Of a stretch of 64,000 bases of DNA, positions 1-12,372 are shown piece by piece. Under the pieces are notes generated by a model. The model had not been told where the DNA came from and searched no databases. It was given only the letters and a program-made list of their open reading frames with translations. Positions within the stretch are counted from its first letter, which is position 1; the number at the start of each line of letters is the position of its first letter. Source of the DNA: Pelargonium tetragonum (Eukaryota; Streptophyta; Magnoliopsida; Geraniales; Geraniaceae); contig JAYMTL010000096.1 in NCBI GenBank assembly GCA_036897445.1, forward strand, positions 1 through 64,000, in the 5' to 3' direction. A program made the position numbers and the translations under genes.

Positions 1-340
1 ATAGATACACAGAGAGTACAGATAGCTCAACACATCAAATAAAGATAAAAAAGCAAGTCAAACAAGTAGGTCAGTAGATGAGTATTATAATGTATGCATA
101 TTCTAAAATTATACATCAACCTTCCTCGCTAAAGCTTCAGGACCATCCCAAGATACTACTAAGTTTGTATCCTTTTTGAACGATAAGAACAAGTAATACA
201 CTTTAACAAGAACAACAAGACCTAGACTTATCTATCTACTTTTAACCCTTATTACTAGAGTGTTTATATTATATAATAAATAGTAATAAGGAGTACTAAG
301 GTATAGGAGCTAAAGTAATGGTTATAGTTCACTAACTGTA
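1..340. other. AT-rich island of short words, no gene
   Basis: No reading frame of note. The segment is built of short A/T words with scattered single G and C (for example aagcaagtcaa, acaagtaggtcag and several TAATAAG-like words) and lacks the GGG/CCC boxes common elsewhere. Its texture resembles 4.0-4.33 kb, where similar words such as ccaagtaagtcaac and aagtacaagtcaatag occur. I did not obtain a continuous alignment, so a shared origin is an inference. It may be the edge of a repeated element cut by the window boundary. Confidence 0.4.
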
Positions 341-3300
341 ACGAGAACGAGGGGTCTTAGCGGATTCCTCCCTTAAAAATCTAGTACTTATTTCTTACTT
401 TTCTTTAGAACTATACTTCTCCTACAGACTATGATTAATAGTTATTGTACGAAGGGCTTTGCACCTGAACTCAAGAATTATATAATATAATAAAGCGGAT
501 GCTAAAAAAACACCTTACGAAGTACGTAAACTAAAGATAAAAAGCACTCTAGATATAAACTCTGGTATTATTCTATGGAATCCATATTCCTTTTTTATGA
601 GCTTATAAAAGTCTTTAAGGTAAGTAGTTGCTCTTTAAGGTTCCTTGTTTCTTTCCCAGGTTTAGTGTAATAAGTTTTTACAAAGATAGAGTTTCCCTTT
701 CTGTTGTCAGTTTTCAAAAGACCCGAAAAACATAGAATATCAAACAACGCACAACCTAAATTGTAAAAGCACTTCCCTTACTTAAATAAAAAGGGGACTG
801 AAGTTGAGTAGCCCAAAACCTTATTATGTCAGCGGCAAAATCTTTTAAGAAATTTGTAAAGAAGGGGAATTCCATATAATGAATAGAATCCTGACGAAAG
901 TCATAGTATAGGTTCAAAGCGGTTATTTGCAATGAGTGCACTGCCAGAGTGTGTATTTCTAAACCTTATCCCGGCACGAGGTAAAAGAGACAAAACTGAC
1001 CCGAAACGAAATAAAGGTATAAGCACTTTTATATACAAAGAGGCTTTTTTGGATTACTGCGTGGTAACGTCGATGCCCCTTAATTAAGTTTAAGGAGATT
1101 TTTCTCTACAAAGTACCTTGCCGAGGCGCTATTATGAAATTCTTTTTCTTTTTTATTAAAGAGTTTGTTATTTAATAAAGCAGATATTCAATTTCTAACT
1201 CAGTACTAAAGGGGGTTTCCTATTGCTGCTAGGGTATCCTCTTTAAGGGTTTTTCGGGAGTTCCGCAGTACTTAGGGAATGAGCCTGTGTTTTCTCTAGA
1301 GTTTCTTAATCCTGGTTGTTAATTCTAAACATAGAATTTCATTCCTATCTTGGGTTTTAAGTGCATAAAAGGTAGAGAGTCCCTACTTCTTATTCTTAAA
1401 AGGAAACCCTTTATATCTTTTAGACGCTCCCCTCTTAGTAAAAACAGGGTAAAACAGAGGAGTTCCTCAACACAAGAGTTAGAATTTTCCTACCTTCTCT
1501 AATTAAGATAGTGTGGGAAAGAGAATACAAGTATCAATCAAGAAAAATCCAGGAAAGTTTATATAGACCTAGCCCTCTCTTCCTCTTAGGAATAAAGTAT
1601 CCTATCAGGCAGTTTAAAAGCAAAGGCACTTCTTTTCAACAAGGGGTTTAGGATGTAAATCCTAAACCTTTATATCTTAAGCAGCACAAATACTTACTTA
1701 GGACCCGTTTTGCGTTGGCCTAAGGAAAGAAGCATATATTATAGATATCCACTTCGGGATAACCTGCTACTGAGTATTCATTTACGTACTAGGTTTCATT
1801 TTTAGGGTTTTTATAAAGCGGGACTTACTATAAAGCCGAGGAGCTTGTATTATAAACACCAAAGTAAATCCTTGAATTCTTTAAGAAGCTTGTTAAGTTT
1901 AGAAGACCAGGATCTTCTAATTATGAAGTTGGCTAGTATTATACTCTGGATCTTAAGGAACTTTGGAAAATTTTACTTAGTTAGGGATACAGAAGGGGTT
2001 TAAAAAGAAAAGGAAAAGGGGAATCCTAGAATTAGTAGCGGCCCCTTACCTCTAGGTATTAGTCTGGGTATAGCGTAGCACTTACTTCCTGTTTACTTTT
2101 CACTAGTAATCGTCGCTACTTCTTATAGAAATTTTCCTTTTTTACTTGGGATTCTCTTTAAAGATTTTTTTTTTAATTTTAGACCACGGGGGTTCTCTAG
2201 GTAGCAACTGCAATTTTACACCTTGGGTAGGGGCACGCTACTTAACTTAATGACACTCCCCTTCTAACAGATTTTAAAGCTTTAAAACTCTAGGGAGTTT
2301 GGAGAAAGTAGTGGGTGCTCCATTTACAAGATGCTTTAGACTTATTCTATTCTATTCTATTAATTTCAAGGGATTTTCTTGACAAGACGTTCTTTTAGTG
2401 CAATTGTAAAAAGGAGCCCTTAGATCCCGATTTAAGGCACTTTGGGGTTATTAGCTCTAGATAATACAGGGGATTAGAGGTAGGTATTATAAGCTAAAAA
2501 TCTTTCCAGGATCCTTTATTTAAAAGAGAACAAGAATCTAAATTTATTTTCACGGGAAGAAGGGAAGTAAAATTTCTTATACAGTGCCCCTAAAAAGAAT
2601 ACTGATAATCAAAGGGGCTCCAAATGTCTATGCAAGCTTCTATAAAGAATCTAGGATTTGGATACAAAACTGCTATTTCTATTTCTGCCCTGAAGTAAAA
2701 AGGCTCGAAAGAGAGAATTTTCCTTAAAAAAGTGATCCACTTTTTCATATTAGTTATAGAAAGTATAGACTCAGGATTCCCTTTAAAGTTTTGTAAATTA
2801 TGGTAGGATTTAGACACCCTTGCTTGACGAACTTAAAGAGTTTCACTTTTGCTTAGTAAATAAATTTTATAGGCGAGACTTTTTTGTTGAAATAACCCCT
2901 GGATTGGGATGGACTCCTTGTAATATGGGATGCTCCTTAGTTTAACCGAAATGTTTGCATTATAAAGCTCCCTGTGAAAACAAGATAAAATTGACTTTAA
3001 TACTTTCTGAAAGATGCATAACTAGGAATCTATTAGAAAAGACTTACTATTTAAATTAAAAGTGAGGGCCGGTTCACAACAGGAACTTTTACCCCTTTAG
3101 GAGTCTCGTGAGTAAGAACAAGTCTTTATTGATAAAGATAAAGTGTATATATGAATTCCCTGGCAGAACTCTTTATAGGGCAAAAATTGATATGGAAATC
3201 AGAGGTTTCCCGATCAGGATTTTTAAAGCGCTTGTAAAGGCTTTTAGGGTCGTAAGGCTAGAACTAGTTTCCGAAGAGACATTCATATGAAAGATTACAA

Positions 3301-3780
3301 CATATAGAAGATCGGGGGGGACCCGCAACAATACTGGGTACCCTTACAAAGCGGTCTTTTAAAATTGTTATTGAATAATAAGCTAAAGCAACATCAGACT
3401 ATCAGTAGAAAATGCTTTGAAAATCTCTAGAATGATAACTTCCTAAAAAGGGAATGCCGGTAATTTTGACTTGAAAGGCTCCTATTGGATACTTAGTAAA
3501 AGAAATATACCGGTCTCTCAGTTTTTCTTTTGGGGATATACCTGCTATAAAATAGGAATTAGAATTTCTTTGTATATAACTCAGGAATTTCAAATCTTTA
3601 GATTATTTAATTTAGTAGATTTATATATAAGATGCGATTCTAAGAGAATACCTACTCCCTCTACACCCAAATATAATAATAATACTAGCTCTAGCTCACA
3701 ATAAAAAGAGATATAGCTCAAAAGAAGAAGGAAAAAATAGCTACAAAAAGGAAAGGTAACAAACAAGTCCATTAAGTTAA
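341..3780. other. Gene-free AT-rich spacer
   Basis: Only chance-sized open frames (60-77 codons), with no recognisable domain and heavy stop density in all frames. The sequence alternates purine-rich and pyrimidine-rich runs with many isolated GGG and CCC boxes, which is the dominant texture of the window. One short pentanucleotide run at 2343-2361 is listed separately. I see nothing else to annotate. Confidence 0.6.
2343..2361 (+). repeat. TATTC microsatellite, nearly four units
   Basis: Perfect tandem run of the five-base unit TATTC, about 3.8 copies. It is short and isolated and probably arose by slippage. No gene is nearby. Confidence 0.85.
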
Positions 3781-4330
3781 GAGTAATAATAAATAAAGAA
3801 GCCAGAAACGGGTCATTAAAAGAAGTTGGGTGTTCCTCTAGTGTATGACTGCACTATCTATAAATACCGATAACACTTCCTCGCTTCGCTACAGTCGGTA
3901 ACATAGACTACTCATTATACAATTAAGGCACTAACCTCCCTACCAACCATAGAACAAGGGTATATAACTTAAAAACTAAGAACATTTATAACTATTCTAA
4001 TTCTCTTTTAATACTCTATACTATACAAAGACTCTATATAAGGAGAATACGTAAGTAACTAATATCAATAAATATAATATTTAATAACTACAATAAACAG
4101 TACAAGGAATAACCGTAATAACAAGAGTACAATATAGCTCCTTCTCTTACTCTTAAGAACTATAAATAGACTATACATTACACTAGCTACAGTAACTCCA
4201 ACAGCTAGGATCCATAAGCAGAGGTATAGCTCACTCATAATAAAGCATGTATAACTCATAAGATACGGATAGCTATAGCCCATAAACCAAGTAAGTCAAC
4301 AAAGCAACAAGTACAAGTCAATAGAAAGGC
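3781..4330. other. A/T-word island holding a dispersed repeat
   Basis: No gene. Texture shifts from GGG/CCC-studded spacer to short A/T words (ctatacta, aataaata, actataaat). The 5' part holds the repeat copy at 3843-3901, whose inverted relative lies at 11803-11853. The antisense 72-codon frame at 4065-4283 has a hydrophobic-looking translation, but I take this as a result of A/T-rich codons. The island may be one arm or the body of an unclassified degenerate mobile element. Confidence 0.4.
3843..3901 (+). repeat. Dispersed repeat copy A
   Basis: Two blocks match the reverse complement of 11803-11853. The first block (3843-3864, gtatgactgcactatctata and onward) matches 18 of about 21 bases with one single-base indel. 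The second block (cgctac then AGTCGGTAA, ending 3901) matches apart from a five-base insertion in the other copy. Two of the substitutions are C/T transitions and one is A/C. Two colinear blocks at similar spacing are hard to explain by chance. The element class is unknown. Confidence 0.6.
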
Positions 4331-4440
4331 TAAGAAAAAGGGTTGATTTAGTACTATGAAGAGTCCCTTGAACCTACGTTTTGAGATCATGAGCCTCACT
4401 TGTTTACCATCTACTCTATCCCGCGTACTTACTCTAACGA

Positions 4441-4466
4441 GGTATATTTATATTAAAGAGAGACCC
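4441..4466 (+). repeat. 26-bp exact dispersed repeat, copy 1
   Basis: A 26-base stretch starting ggtatatttatatt and ending gagagaccc is identical to 21144-21169 in the same orientation. Flanks differ on both sides, so only this core is shared. It lies just downstream of the 3.8-4.3 kb island. It could be the conserved end of a degenerate element or a short inserted cassette. Confidence 0.85.
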
Positions 4467-5521
4467 ATTTCTATAAGATATTCTCTAAGATAAGATTATA
4501 TAAAATAAGGCGCTTCTCCGGATCAGTCTAAGAGAAAGTCTAGTAAAATAGAATCCATTGAAAATGATATAGGAAATATCGACTATAAAAGCCTCGAAGA
4601 AACTGTATCTAAACTAATGACAATAGAGCTATTCTAGATAAGAACCTGGAGCTTCTTCAGGATTCCTGGTATTCAAATTCTTAATTGAGGAATTCCTTGC
4701 TTCTAGTTTAGTAAAAAATTCTATTAATTAAGCGCGGAGTTTTTTCCTATTTAGAATATTTCCTTAGGGTTTTTAAAAGGTAACAAGTAAGTGAGTCCCC
4801 CATTCCGTTTAGTCAGGATATTCAGATGCCTTTTTTTATAGTAGTGTAAAAAGGAAACTACGAGTAAGGAGTCCTAAAAAATTCCTGCCCTAAAAATTGA
4901 TAATTAACGGGTTTAAAATCTAATCCTAAAAGTTCCACCGGGTCTTATAAAATAAAAAGGAGGGAAGTGCTAGCTTAAAGGGGCGCTTTCTTTCAACCGG
5001 GATTGCCCTTGTTGTTGTTTTAAGAGTCTATTCATTCCTAATCTTTTCGAGTTTAAGGGAGTCTCTGTTATGTAGTAGGGAGTTGAAACCCTTCCTCTTT
5101 GTAGCTGTTAATTCGTACAAGTTCAGTCTAGAGAGCATGAATTCTAAATCAAAAAGGGGTTTTCCCTAGTTTATACAAGTTGTTATGGAAGAAAGGCACT
5201 TCTAATTCTAAACGCCTGCTTATTTAAGACTTTGCTAAGCTTTTTCGGTGTTGTAAAGTGTAAAGGTTATTTGAAGAGGTCTTATTGAGGGGTCCCACTG
5301 TATACAAGTGGAAAGCACTTAAGAAAGGTGTAGTTATAGCTAAGTCTAGATTATAAGAATTATAAGAGAGGTATATCCGCTAAGAGGACAAATTCCCAAG
5401 ATACAGATACAAAAGCAGAGTTTATGCAGCTACAAAGGGTTACAGAAATCGGGTATGCGTAAGATAAGCGTAGGGGTAAGAAAGCAAGAGCTCGTGTAGC
5501 TATAAAGTCTTCCCTATTATT
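4467..5521. other. Gene-free spacer grading into an A/T-word island
   Basis: No reading frame of note. From about 5330 the texture changes to short A/T words (gtagctataaag, gcagctacaaag, taagaattataag) similar to the islands near 26.1 and 29.4 kb. The island ends at the AATTACATTACCT repeat at 5522. The phrase CCACT gtataca AGTGG near 5294-5310 forms a small hairpin. I see no gene or RNA. Confidence 0.45.
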
Positions 5522-5534
5522 AATTACATTACCT
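5522..5534 (+). repeat. AATTRCATTACCT family, copy 1
   Basis: Core reads AATTACATTACCT. It is one of six copies in the window (the others are at 11741, 13067, 13136, 29518 and 29656). At this composition far fewer than one exact match is expected by chance over both strands. This copy carries A at the only variable core base, where three copies carry G. Confidence 0.7.
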
Positions 5535-8271
5535 TGTTATAAATTGAATTTGTACTCTGGGTTTATTGGTAAGTTGAGGTATTCCCGAGTTTCCTTTCTT
5601 TTTTATAAAATTTTGAGACTAAGTCAAAGTTACCCCTTATGCCATATCCCTACAACTTCAATTTTTTAGGGTTTCTTGCCTGATAAAAACGATTTTTTTG
5701 TATTCAAAATGTGTCTCAACTTTTTTAGAGCAGAATGCAATTCTACGAAAGGGAATCTCGAAGTTTCGAGTGTCCGATTGTAGGCTTAGTAAAGGTTAAG
5801 CTTATTGGTGAATAAAATTATGCTGCTATTCAAATTGCGGGTATCCGCTGTAAGCCCTTTTAAAGTCTCGTTTTATAGGGTGCTCCATACCTTTTTATAT
5901 AAAAAAAAGAAGTCCTCTAATAAACAAAAATAGAGAGTTAAGGCGTTGTATAGGCTATTTCAAGGACCTTGGTTGTAGTAATTAAAACTATATATAGAAG
6001 AAGCTGGGTCGACTATAGGATATCTCTAAGAAAGTACAACTCCCTTCTTTTTTTAGTTTAGGATAACAGGCAATAGATTGAACTTAAAGGTATCGGGTCA
6101 TATTTACAAGACTGTAAGGAGTGCCCCTCCCTTTCCAGAGTATTCTAATTGTTAAAAATCTCTTTTTGGGAACAAGCTTGGATCCAGGAAACATAAGTGG
6201 GTATCTCTTTAAATAATAAAGTTTAAAAAGTACATCGAGATCCTTTAATTACTCAGTTTTTTATTGCTCACTAAGATATATGGTATGATAACCCCTCCTC
6301 GATAAGGACATTTTAAAGATCCGCATTTGATAACTCCAGTAAGTCAAAAAAACTCTGAGAATGCAGAAAAAGCGTACAAATGTGGTAAGAAAAAAATCCT
6401 ACTTGGGACCTCTCTTAACTTACTGAAATTACCTAGAATAGGGCCCGGGAAGAAAAATCTTGTGTTTATACTTAATAATACTGTTTTACACCTATTTTTT
6501 ACAGACTTTAGGAATACCCCCTCTGTAACCCAACTTATATATATCTTGAAACCATAAATTAATCTCTTTTTTTACTTATTAGGTGTATTAGGAAGAAAAT
6601 TGTCCAACTCCCATAAACTACAAAGCAAGCTGAGGACCCACTTCTAGTGTTTCATAATGCTACAACTACATTTTCTTCCTTTTTAATAATAAGGAAAAAC
6701 TAATGAAATATTTATACAAGAGTTTTAATACCAATCTATATCACAACTCTTCTGAAATAAAGAGAGCTTTGTTTTTGTATTTTAGTCAAACGAAACTTCT
6801 TTAATGGCAAGTGTCTGAGAGTTCCTAAGGTTAACCTTTATGGGAGATACACCCTTCCACTTCCTAATATTTAGTAGATCGGATATAAGTAGGGTAAGAA
6901 AATTCCCGTGACAAAAGAGTTCAAACATCATTTCATATGTTTTCTTAGGTATTGCGCTTATATGTATTTTATGGATTTTCTTAACTAAAGTAAGTGGACT
7001 ACCTTTAATTAGATTTAGGTTAACTAAACCTTATGGGTCTAGGATTTCAGGATCTTTTAAAAGGTGAAATCAAGGAAACTGGGTTGTAGACTTGTAAAAA
7101 ATAATAAATATAAGGAAAGGTTTCTTATACGTTCTAATATCAAACAAAGAATATACAGCATCTTTATTTAAACGAGAAAAGAAACTTCGACTACGGCTAT
7201 ATATATATAAATAAAAATTTTAAAGCTTTCTACTACAAGGAGACCCTGGGTAATTATAAAAAAACTTCAGTAATATATAAGCCTCAGTTATTCCTTAGTT
7301 ATTCCTTTATGAAATTCCAAAGATAACAACATAACTCCACAAAGGGCTACTCCATACTCGAGAAGACCCAAAATACCAATTATATATAATTGGAAACTCT
7401 TAATGGGTTCTTACTAGATTTCAACTTAGGAGGTCTACATATTGGTTTAGATAGTCTTCGGGATTGGTTCTATAAAAGAGAAAAGCTAAGGAAACCCTTT
7501 TTCGTGCGCTATATCTATTTAAGAGGACCCGCTTATGTAGGATTTTTCTGGGTTTTATTAATAACAGAGGGTCCCCTCGGTAAAACATCCGCTATCAAAA
7601 GTTATCCGTTTTTACACTGGATACCCCGTGACTTCAAAAGTATAGACTAAAAAGAAAATCCCGAACTCCTAACAAGTGTTCTATTCTACCGAAACCGATG
7701 CCCGTTTTTTCTTACTAAATGGGCGGGCTAAATAGAGTTTCTTGGAAATAGTGCATTATAAAGGGTATGCCAAAGACAAAGTTTCATTGACTGACAGCTT
7801 ACAGAGACTTGAGGTGTAGATTAGACTTATTCTAAATTCGATTGAAGTTGTTTGCATTGTTTGATATCTAAAAAAAGAAAGTTTAGAATTCTTAGACTAA
7901 ATCAAAGTTTTTTGCTAAGGGCCTTGTGACCCGTTAAGGCTGCCTCTTTTTCTTCTAAAAGTTTGTCTAGATTTTCTATTGCGGTTGAGTAATCTAGCTG
8001 CTACTTTAATTGCCTCGACCTATAAAATATTACACAAAATTAAAGGAGTCTTTTTGAAAAGCCCCTTGTTTAATGCGAGCCGCTCAATCAGTGCAGAACT
8101 CAGGTAATTAAGAATAAATATAAAATTTTTCTTGTATTGGACTATATGAACTCCTTTTTTGTATTATATTTGCATTTAATTACACGGTAAACTTTTTGTT
8201 TCTAACAAGGACAGCTTGAAGTCTAAGGGTAGGCGCGGAAGGCAGTTGTAAGACCCCTTTCTCGTGCGTTA

Positions 8272-8290
8272 CGTTTAAATCCTTTTCATG
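8272..8290 (+). repeat. 19-bp exact repeat, copy 1
   Basis: The 19-base word CGTTTAAATCCTTTTCATG recurs exactly at 23437-23455. Just upstream, both sites also have CTCGTRCGTT (CTCGTGCGTT here, CTCGTACGTT there), separated from the core by a short indel. The single difference is G to A after T. This is probably a remnant of a shared degenerate element. Confidence 0.7.
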
Positions 8291-10394
8291 ATTCCTGTTA
8301 TATTATATAGGAATAGGATAGGAGTCTGAGCTTTTTGAATAGGGCAAAGGTCCCGCAGTTACTCTTTTGAGAAAAGAACCCAGTTTTACTATTCATTATA
8401 GTCTAGCTCAACCAGGAATACTATATACTGAATTTTAGAATCTCCACTGCGGAAATTTGAAAGGTAAAATACATTAAAGAGATTCGCCCCTATTTTTAGA
8501 CCTAAAAAAACCTAAAAAACTGAAAGCTTGTGTGGTAATACTAAGGTCTTCTGATGCGCGAAAAAAGCAGATTGTAAATGGAATAGGTTTCAACCCCTAG
8601 GTATTGTAATTTAGTTAAACAAACTTTTCAAATCTAAAAAGGGAATCCCACTTCTCTTTGTAAGCTAAACAGAGTTTATAATGGCAAGGCGCGTAGTCTT
8701 ACTTTTTCTGTAAGCTTTCTTATAGTTATCCCATTCATTTCTTAAAAACAAAGACCAAGAGTTAGCAGCCTACATAAGTCTTTGTATTATTTTCGCACGG
8801 GTCAACGCGTCCTTTTGCTTGTATAAAAATTCCGCAACTTCTCCGCTTTGCCTAAGAAGCTTATCGAAGTAAAATATATTGGAAAGAATCCCTAAGAGTG
8901 AGGTCAATCTTATAGGTATGGTAGTTAAGACACAGGTGGGTAAAGTAAGGGAAATGAAAAAAAAAAGCCTCAATCTCCTGCAAATTGAGACTAAAAAAAG
9001 TCTAAACTAAATGAGTCCTACTCTAATATTTATTAAACTCTATCAGAAAGATAAACTCTTGTATTTTCTCTTCGATCTAGAGACTCCGTTTTGTTCAGTA
9101 ACTCAATTTGATTTGTTCGCAATTTCTGAAGGGTTTCTAAGTAAAAAAAAGTAATTAACAATTAATACTGACAGGCAAAAGAGTTTATCACCTCAGTTAC
9201 TTTAAACAAAGGTATTTATTTCATAAAAGCTATCGATGTATTCAAGGATTTTCTACGAATAAGGGAATACGTATAGTTGTAGGGGTAAATGAGTGTTTCG
9301 TAGTTACCTGTGAAGGACTGCAGTATCCTGAGTAAAAAGAATCTTATAGGAAATAAGCTTTATAGTATAAATCTGAGTGCGGGTTATAGCGTTCCCCTTT
9401 TATTTATTCAATTTTTTACTCTGCGAATCCTTTTTAACCGGCTAAATTTCTCTTGTAAAACCTATTTTTATTTATATCTCAAAATGAGGGAAAACTTGCG
9501 CGTGTACTACTTAATATTTAAGATTCCAGGCTTTTAAAATTGTATTTGCCCTTTCTTATTTATTTATTCCAGGGGTTTGATAGCCTACCCAAGCCTCACT
9601 TATCCAAAGGATTAAGAAATGTACTCCTAGACTCAGGTTAGTAAAACTTATTAGAGTACTCTCAGAGCTCAAACTCGGGAAACTCTTTTGTTTTAATTGC
9701 TTTAACTTCTTCCCGAGGATTAATAGGAATTCCTTCTTTTTTCCTTTTTTGCTTTAGCTTTTTCATACAGGACTAGTACAAAGCTATAAGAAGAGTATAG
9801 GACAAAAAGCATTTTTTGGAAGTGGAGGAATAAGGACCTTTTATAGTCTTGGATATTTCAAGTCGCTAGGTTTAGGTGGATACACGGTACAATAGAGTTT
9901 TTAGGTACAGATTGGGTATACGGGCGTAACTTTTCATTTAGTACTAGTTAAGCAAGGGAGGCTTTCATTGAGTTTCTAGTTAAGAACAGGTTTTAGGGAG
10001 GCCCTGTTTAGCCGGTAAAAAGCAGGGTGTCACGCTTCATTTTGTCATATAAGCTAGCATTTCATTTGAAAGGTAATATTCTTTTAATTAAAATATAAAA
10101 AGGAGGTTTCTTTATTTAGCTAGGCAGAACGAAGTAAGAAGCTTATATGAAATGTGTCACCTTGAGCAAGTCCCTCTCGTTGAAGTTTTTAAGGAGTATA
10201 CTATTACCTAGTAAAAAGCTCCACTGGCGCCCCAAACCCATACTGCAGGATTTCCAAAGTTTAGTTAGGAAGGGTCCTAGCCTACGTCTACTAAGAACTT
10301 TCAGTCCCCTGACGGAAGACTCATCTGTTCTGTAAAACTCTTTGACTGGAATGGAATAGACTACTCTACTACCAATACAAAACCCCTAAACTTA

Positions 10395-10404
10395 GGAGTG
10401 CCCT
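10395..10404 (-). repeat. GGGGCACTCC-like box (9 of 10)
   Basis: Minus strand reads AGGGCACTCC, one mismatch from the family word. No strong A/T stem flanks it. It is listed because the family is overrepresented in the window. Confidence 0.45.
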
Positions 10405-11740
10405 AACTTTTAGCCCAATCCTTATCTTGGTAGCTTTCTTAACCTTAATATCTGTCTTATGCGCCTTCCTTTGTTAGCTATACCCGTAACTTTCCTCAGA
10501 GATATAACTTTCTTAAAACCCTGACTCTTACTCTTATGAACCCTTGTATTCCCTGTATCCTAAAAAAGGTCTTCTTAACAAGCTCTACCCGCTTTTCTAA
10601 GTCATTCTGAACTTGCTACTGTTAATATTATAACTTTTTTTTAAACCCCTTTGTTTGATACTACTTTCGTATTACTAAAATAAAATGACTAAACTTCGTA
10701 AAGAATTGAAGATTCCAAAGAGACTCAGTTGCTTATCTAAACTAACAGAAAGATTTTCCTTTTTTTAATAATTCATACTTGTCTGGATTTGGTTGGGTCT
10801 TATCGTAAGCAGACAAACTCAGAAATACAAGATAGTTATAGCAAACTTCATTTTACTTTATAAAGCTTTCACAGGGCCTCGTTTACTGGAAACTCAGAAC
10901 TAAAGAAATCCCGTTATTTCCTGAAATTTTCTGGATCGGTGAAAAAAACTTTCACTTTTGTTCATTTACTTACGGGAAACTCTTTAACATGTAAAATTAA
11001 CGACACAACTTTCTTAAGGGCCTGCTTACTAGAACTTACCACTAAATACAAAAAACCCCTTTGAGTGCCCTAAAACGTGAATTAGCCTATCCATTAAACT
11101 GTTATCCGAGCCCTTTACGTTCGAATTAACACTTTTTAGAATCTCAGAAAACTAACAACAAGGAAGGACCCTCCTAGTAAAAACTTCTTACACTAGACCA
11201 GGAAAAAGAAGAAAACAATCTTTTAGTTCCCCTACTACTTAAGGATTGCAAACAGAGGAACACTTTACCTTACCTTTAGTCCTCAATCCTTTTTAGTGAG
11301 TCTTTACAGCAACTTTTCTAGTTAAATTCAATTTTAAGATTCCTAAAGAAAATCACTTGCTTGCAAAAAGCTGCATTTCCTATAATCTGGAATAAAGTCA
11401 CAGAACCCCAGTCTTAGTATAAAGAAAGTTTCTTATTAATATTAAAATAGAATATATTAAAAGCGTTGGCTTTTATTCTAGGAAGAAGTTTCCCGTACAG
11501 CTGCTTATATATCACGTCCCCAGGGAACTCTGTAAGCTTAACCTAATCTCTTAATACCTATATCGGCTTGCTTAGCTATACTATGTACTACACTCTCTAT
11601 CCTAGGAGGAGCTAGAATTTTCTTATAACCTGTACGACCTTTCTTGTTGGGCATGCTTTGTAGTCTGTACTTATTTAGGAGTCTTTGTCTTGTGAGGCTT
11701 ACCTTAGATAGGAGTTCTATTTTTTTAGTAGTTAATATTA

Positions 11741-11753
11741 AGGTAATGTAATT
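11741..11753 (-). repeat. AATTRCATTACCT family, copy 2
   Basis: Minus strand reads AATTACATTACCT and is preceded by further ATTA repeats (attaattaatt). It lies 50 bases from dispersed repeat copy B, which suggests both belong to one longer element. Confidence 0.7.
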
Positions 11754-11802
11754 AATTAATGTTCTTACTTAAGCCCTAGATAGGATAGATAATACGTTAC
11801 TA

Positions 11803-11853
11803 TTACCGACTGGAACGTAGCGAACGAAAAGTTTTATGGTAGTACATTCATAC
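11803..11853 (-). repeat. Dispersed repeat copy B
   Basis: Reverse-complement relative of 3843-3901. On the minus strand it reads gtatgaatgtactaccataaa, then a TTCGTTCGCTACG stretch, then AGTCGGTAA. The match to copy A is in two colinear blocks. Copy B has extra bases (gttcc) between CGCTAC and AGTCGG. Confidence 0.6.
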
Positions 11854-12290
11854 CTTAATAGCCAACACCCTCTTTTGGACTTCTCTCTAGCTTTCTTAAG
11901 CACTAGAATACCCTTAGTCTTAATAGTAAGATGTTTCTTATGAGTCTGCAGCCCCGTACTACACTACGGACCTTGCTCTTATGAGCCCTTTTTAATCTTA
12001 CTTGTTTTCATACCTAGCCTAGCTTAATCCTCAGAGCCTATACTCTGTAACTTAATCTTAATAACTTTCCTCTTAATGAGCTATACCTAACCCTTAATTG
12101 CTAAAAATTCCTTATTCTTTTAGGGCTTTTGTAAGAGAAAGAAGCGAGGTACATATCAAATACATAAAAGCCGAATCCCCTTTAATCCACTGAAGAAAGA
12201 AGAAGTAGTAGAAACTTCCTAAATAAAAAACTCTAAATAAGAGATACCAATTCAAAAAGAGGAGCATAATAATTAAACCTTGTACCAAAC

Positions 12291-12372
12291 ACGACTAAAA
12301 GTCGTTTGTTAGATGCCCTCTCACCGATAGAATTGCGGTGCAAATGGAGAGAAAAGCCCGCGTTAACGACTT
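12291..12372. ncRNA. Candidate structured RNA with alternative stems
   Basis: Three nested complementary pairs are visible: AAGTCGTT (12299-12306) with AACGACTT (12365-12372), CTCTC (12318-12322) with GAGAG (12347-12351), and CACCG (12322-12326) with CGGTG (12336-12340) closing a nine-base loop. In addition ACGACT (12291-12296) can pair with AGTCGT (12300-12305) across a three-base loop. Two mutually exclusive stems could therefore form. The block is richer in CpG than its surroundings. I recognise no RNA family: it lacks tmRNA, RNase P or SRP consensus words. The strand is undetermined, and function is pure inference. Confidence 0.3.

Larger units (their letters stand above)
5535..11499. other. 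Gene-free AT-rich spacer
   Basis: Open frames of 60-86 codons occur (the largest at 7390-7650) but show no domain, signal or conserved motif, and most begin at TTG or CTG rather than ATG. A GGGGCACTCC-type box is present on the minus strand at 6118-6130. The stretch GGATAACAGGC near 6063 matches a conserved LSU rRNA word but has no supporting context. I see no other feature. Confidence 0.55.
11500..12110. other. A/T-word island holding inverted repeat copies
   Basis: No gene. Short words such as cttactct, tagtcttaat and gaccttgctctt dominate. The island contains, on the minus strand, the AATTRCATTACCT copy at 11741 and dispersed repeat copy B at 11803. Both have relatives in the 3.8-5.5 kb sector in opposite orientation. 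The simplest reading is two degraded copies of the same unclassified element, inverted relative to each other. Confidence 0.4.

Noticed and set aside
4065-4283. 72-codon minus-strand frame with hydrophobic, membrane-like translation
   Set aside because: The hydrophobicity follows from A/T-rich codons (Leu, Ile, Val, Tyr). It lies in a repeat island and no family or conserved motif is visible.
1-4330. Islands at 1-340 and about 4.0-4.33 kb as direct terminal repeats of one element
   Set aside because: Only loose word similarity. I could not align them continuously and saw no coding remains between them.
5640-5680. TTTAGGG-type words as telomere repeats
   Set aside because: TTTAGGG and TTAGGG words are scattered singly through the window with no tandem array.
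6063-6075. GGATAACAGGC, a conserved LSU rRNA word
   Set aside because: Eleven bases only. The downstream sequence does not continue the peptidyl-transferase region, and several conserved words were looked for, so one chance hit is not surprising.
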